Shown here one piece after another: positions 62,721-64,000 of a stretch of DNA of 64,000 nucleotides. This DNA comes from Aliidiomarina maris. Lineage in GTDB: Bacteria; Pseudomonadota; Gammaproteobacteria; Enterobacterales; Alteromonadaceae. The stretch covers positions 60,732 through 124,731 of the forward strand of contig NZ_PIPK01000009.1 in the NCBI RefSeq assembly GCF_003987335.1. Reading direction: 5' to 3'. Positions within the stretch are counted from its first letter, which is position 1. Every line of letters starts with the position of its first letter. The position numbers and the translations under genes were made by a program. A model generated the notes under the pieces. The model saw only the letters and a program-made list of their open reading frames with translations, did not search any database and was not told the DNA's origin.

Positions 62721-63884
62721 ATGACAATGCAGCGCAACTTACTAAACGCCCTAATAGCATGGAAAAATCAACCGGTGCGCAAGCCATTATTGATCGATGG
62801 TGCAAGACAAACAGGTAAAACCTATCTGCTACAAGAGTTATTTGGGAACACCTTTGCCAACATCCTTCGTATCGACTTCCTTGAAAACCCTGCCTACAAA
62901 GAAGCGTTCGATGGCTCTCTGTCACCTGACGAGCTAGTAATGAACATTGAGTTGTTAACCAACCAAGCGTTCAACCCAGAAACCGATCTGCTGATATTAG
63001 ATGAAATTGGCGAATGTGAACGTGCCGTTACCTCACTAAAGTACTTTGCTGAAAAAGCACCGTCCTATTTTGTCGCTGCCAGCGGCTCGAATATTGGTTT
63101 GCTCAACACCTTCCCTGTGGGCAAGGTAGAACAATACAATTTACGACCACTGACCTTCCAAGAATTTATTTACGCATCCAACGAGCAAGCGCTGATCAAA
63201 GCGTTTGATAGTCAAGCAAGCACACCGGCAGTACACACCAAATTGATGGACAAACTCACTGACTACTTTTTTACTGGTGGTATGCCGGAAGCCGTTTCTG
63301 CTTGGTATCAGTATAAGGATTCAAGCATTCTAGAGCGTGTTGAAAAAGTCACAAAAATTCATGCCGATTTAGTGGAAGGTTATCGCCGCGATTTTGGTAA
63401 GTACGCGGGCAAGGTCGACGCCACACTGATTGAATCGGTATTTAATAGCATTCCAGCCCAGCTATCACTTGTCAGCGATGAGTCGGTTAAACGCTTTAAA
63501 TTTAAGCATGTGCATGAGCGTAAATCTCGTTATAGCGATTTTGAAACCGCGATCCATTGGCTTAACTGCTGCCGCTTAGCTTTGCCAAACTACCCTATTG
63601 AAGGATTGCCGAAATCTTCGTTAGCGGCCTATAAAAAAGAAAATATGGTGAAACTGTTTCTGTTTGATGTGGGCCTGCTTAATCATATGCTCGGCAGCAG
63701 TTATAAAGAAATTAAGCAACAAAACTATGAATACAAAGGTTATGTGGCTGAAAACTTTGTGCAACAAGAGCTCACTGCCATTGGCGTTGACCCAAGCTAT
63801 TCATGGAATGACGCCCGCGCCGAAATCGAATTTATTTTGGCGACCGATGAAGGCGATATCGTCCCTGTGGAGGGGCCTTGTTGA
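62721..63884 (+). pseudogene. AAA family ATPase with DUF4143, interrupted by an IS
   Basis: ATP-binding protein with an N-terminal AAA_14 domain (Walker A DGARQTGKT, Walker B LLILDEIGE) and a C-terminal DUF4143 region (KKENMVKLFLFDVGLLNHML, GYVAENFVQQEL). The end of that region, a nuclease-like EIEF...VPVE where relatives continue with VK and another 40-60 residues, is replaced after VPVE by IS sequence giving GPC and a stop. The catalytic Lys expected after VE is therefore lost. Start codons at 62721 or 62727 are both possible. The family is widespread and poorly understood; suspected toxin-antitoxin or defence roles are speculative. Confidence 0.8.
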
Positions 63885-64000
63885 ACAAATAGTGGAACTT
63901 TCTCAGTTAGCGTTGATCAGATCGCCAAACCACGCTGATACTAGACACCGCAATGAGCAAAGCAAAATACCGAGTTAAAAACTGGTCTGAATACAACAAA
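63874..64000 (+). mobile_element. IS5-family (IS903-like) insertion sequence, left end
   Basis: Begins with GGCCTTGTTGAACAAAT, close to the IS903 terminal repeat GGCTTTGTTGAATAAAT, at the point where the ATPase homology ends. The transposase frame opens 79 bases later. The element runs out of the window, so its size and target duplication cannot be seen. Confidence 0.8.
63953..64000 (+). CDS. IS5-family transposase, N-terminal part
   Basis: Sixteen codons from the ATG at 63953, MSKAKYRVKNWSEYNK, match the N-terminal pattern of IS903/IS5-group transposases. Continues beyond the window edge. Confidence 0.78.
   Translation, partial: MSKAKYRVKNWSEYNK

Larger units (their letters stand above)
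54000..64000. mobile_element. Genomic island downstream of yicC (right end outside the window)
   Basis: From yicC to the window edge, ordered housekeeping genes give way to an integrase, a toxin-antitoxin module, metal efflux, IS remnants and several gene fragments. The yicC 3' end is a known insertion site for mobilizable genomic islands in Vibrio. No direct repeat of the yicC end was found within the window, so the right attachment site is either beyond it or lost. Whether all of this is one island or layered insertions is not resolved. Confidence 0.8.

Noticed and set aside
1..64000. tRNA, rRNA or CRISPR loci
   Set aside because: I scanned the intergenic regions by eye and found no cloverleaf with CCA end, no rRNA signature and no spaced repeat array.

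Overview
The window is chromosomal DNA from a gammaproteobacterium, most likely an Alteromonadales member close to Idiomarina/Pseudidiomarina. This rests on protein resemblance (MetJ, HslVU, RraA, TypA, GlnA-NtrBC, CpxRA and FrdABCD are all Escherichia-like but diverged) and on gene order. Several blocks match the E. coli 88-min region: metL/metJ, rpmE-priA, ftsN-hslVU, rraA, yihY-dtd with yiiD, and typA/glnA-glnL-glnG. The species assignment is an inference.

Positions 1-53968 are a dense, ordinary core chromosome. In order: ponA; metL/metJ with candidate Met boxes; gloA; a malic enzyme; rpmE; priA; argS; ftsN; hslVU; an EAL phosphodiesterase with a degenerate GGDEF domain; rraA; the histidine utilisation cluster hutG, hutI and hutCUH around one perfect HutC-type palindrome; yiiD, a spermidine-synthase-like protein, yihY-dtd and an SDR; a two-gene RND efflux operon; a hemolysin III protein; a membrane protein/XRE pair; typA; and glnA-glnL-glnG. 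glnA has a recognisable sigma-54 promoter and two NtrC boxes. Then come cpxRA with a candidate CpxR box, pldB, trmL, a secreted cyanophycinase-like protein that lacks its catalytic serine, a UbiA-family prenyltransferase followed by frdABCD, pyrE-rph and yicC.

From about 54000 to the right edge the window is accessory DNA placed directly downstream of yicC, a known insertion site for mobilizable islands. It opens with a P4-type tyrosine integrase broken by a -1 frameshift in an A5 run, preceded by five TGGTGRGCA repeats. Next are a small membrane protein and a hipBA toxin-antitoxin module flanked by a 61-bp direct repeat. After that the island is a stack of broken genes. A rhuM gene is split in two by about 2.9 kb. 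The insert holds a 5' fragment of a catalase-family peroxidase, an intact 1-Cys peroxiredoxin and an internally deleted ISPpu12-like ISL3-family element. That element keeps both 24-bp inverted repeats and an intact MerR/CDF metal-efflux pair, while its lspA is fused in frame to the tail of its own transposase. Beyond rhuM are remnants of a DUF2357-type nuclease and a HipB-like regulator, then an AAA/DUF4143 ATPase whose promoter carries two palindromes and whose 3' end is cut by an IS5/IS903-like element running off the window.

Functionally the core covers cell wall synthesis, amino acid metabolism (Met, His, Gln and nitrogen control), protein quality control, envelope stress and fumarate respiration. 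The island adds toxin-antitoxin, peroxide defence and metal efflux functions amid decayed mobile DNA. I did not find a clear, intact, wholly undescribed multi-gene system. The most unusual items are the nested rhuM/ISL3 structure, the in-frame lspA-tnpA fusion, the hipBA-flanking repeats and the secreted S51-like pseudoenzyme.
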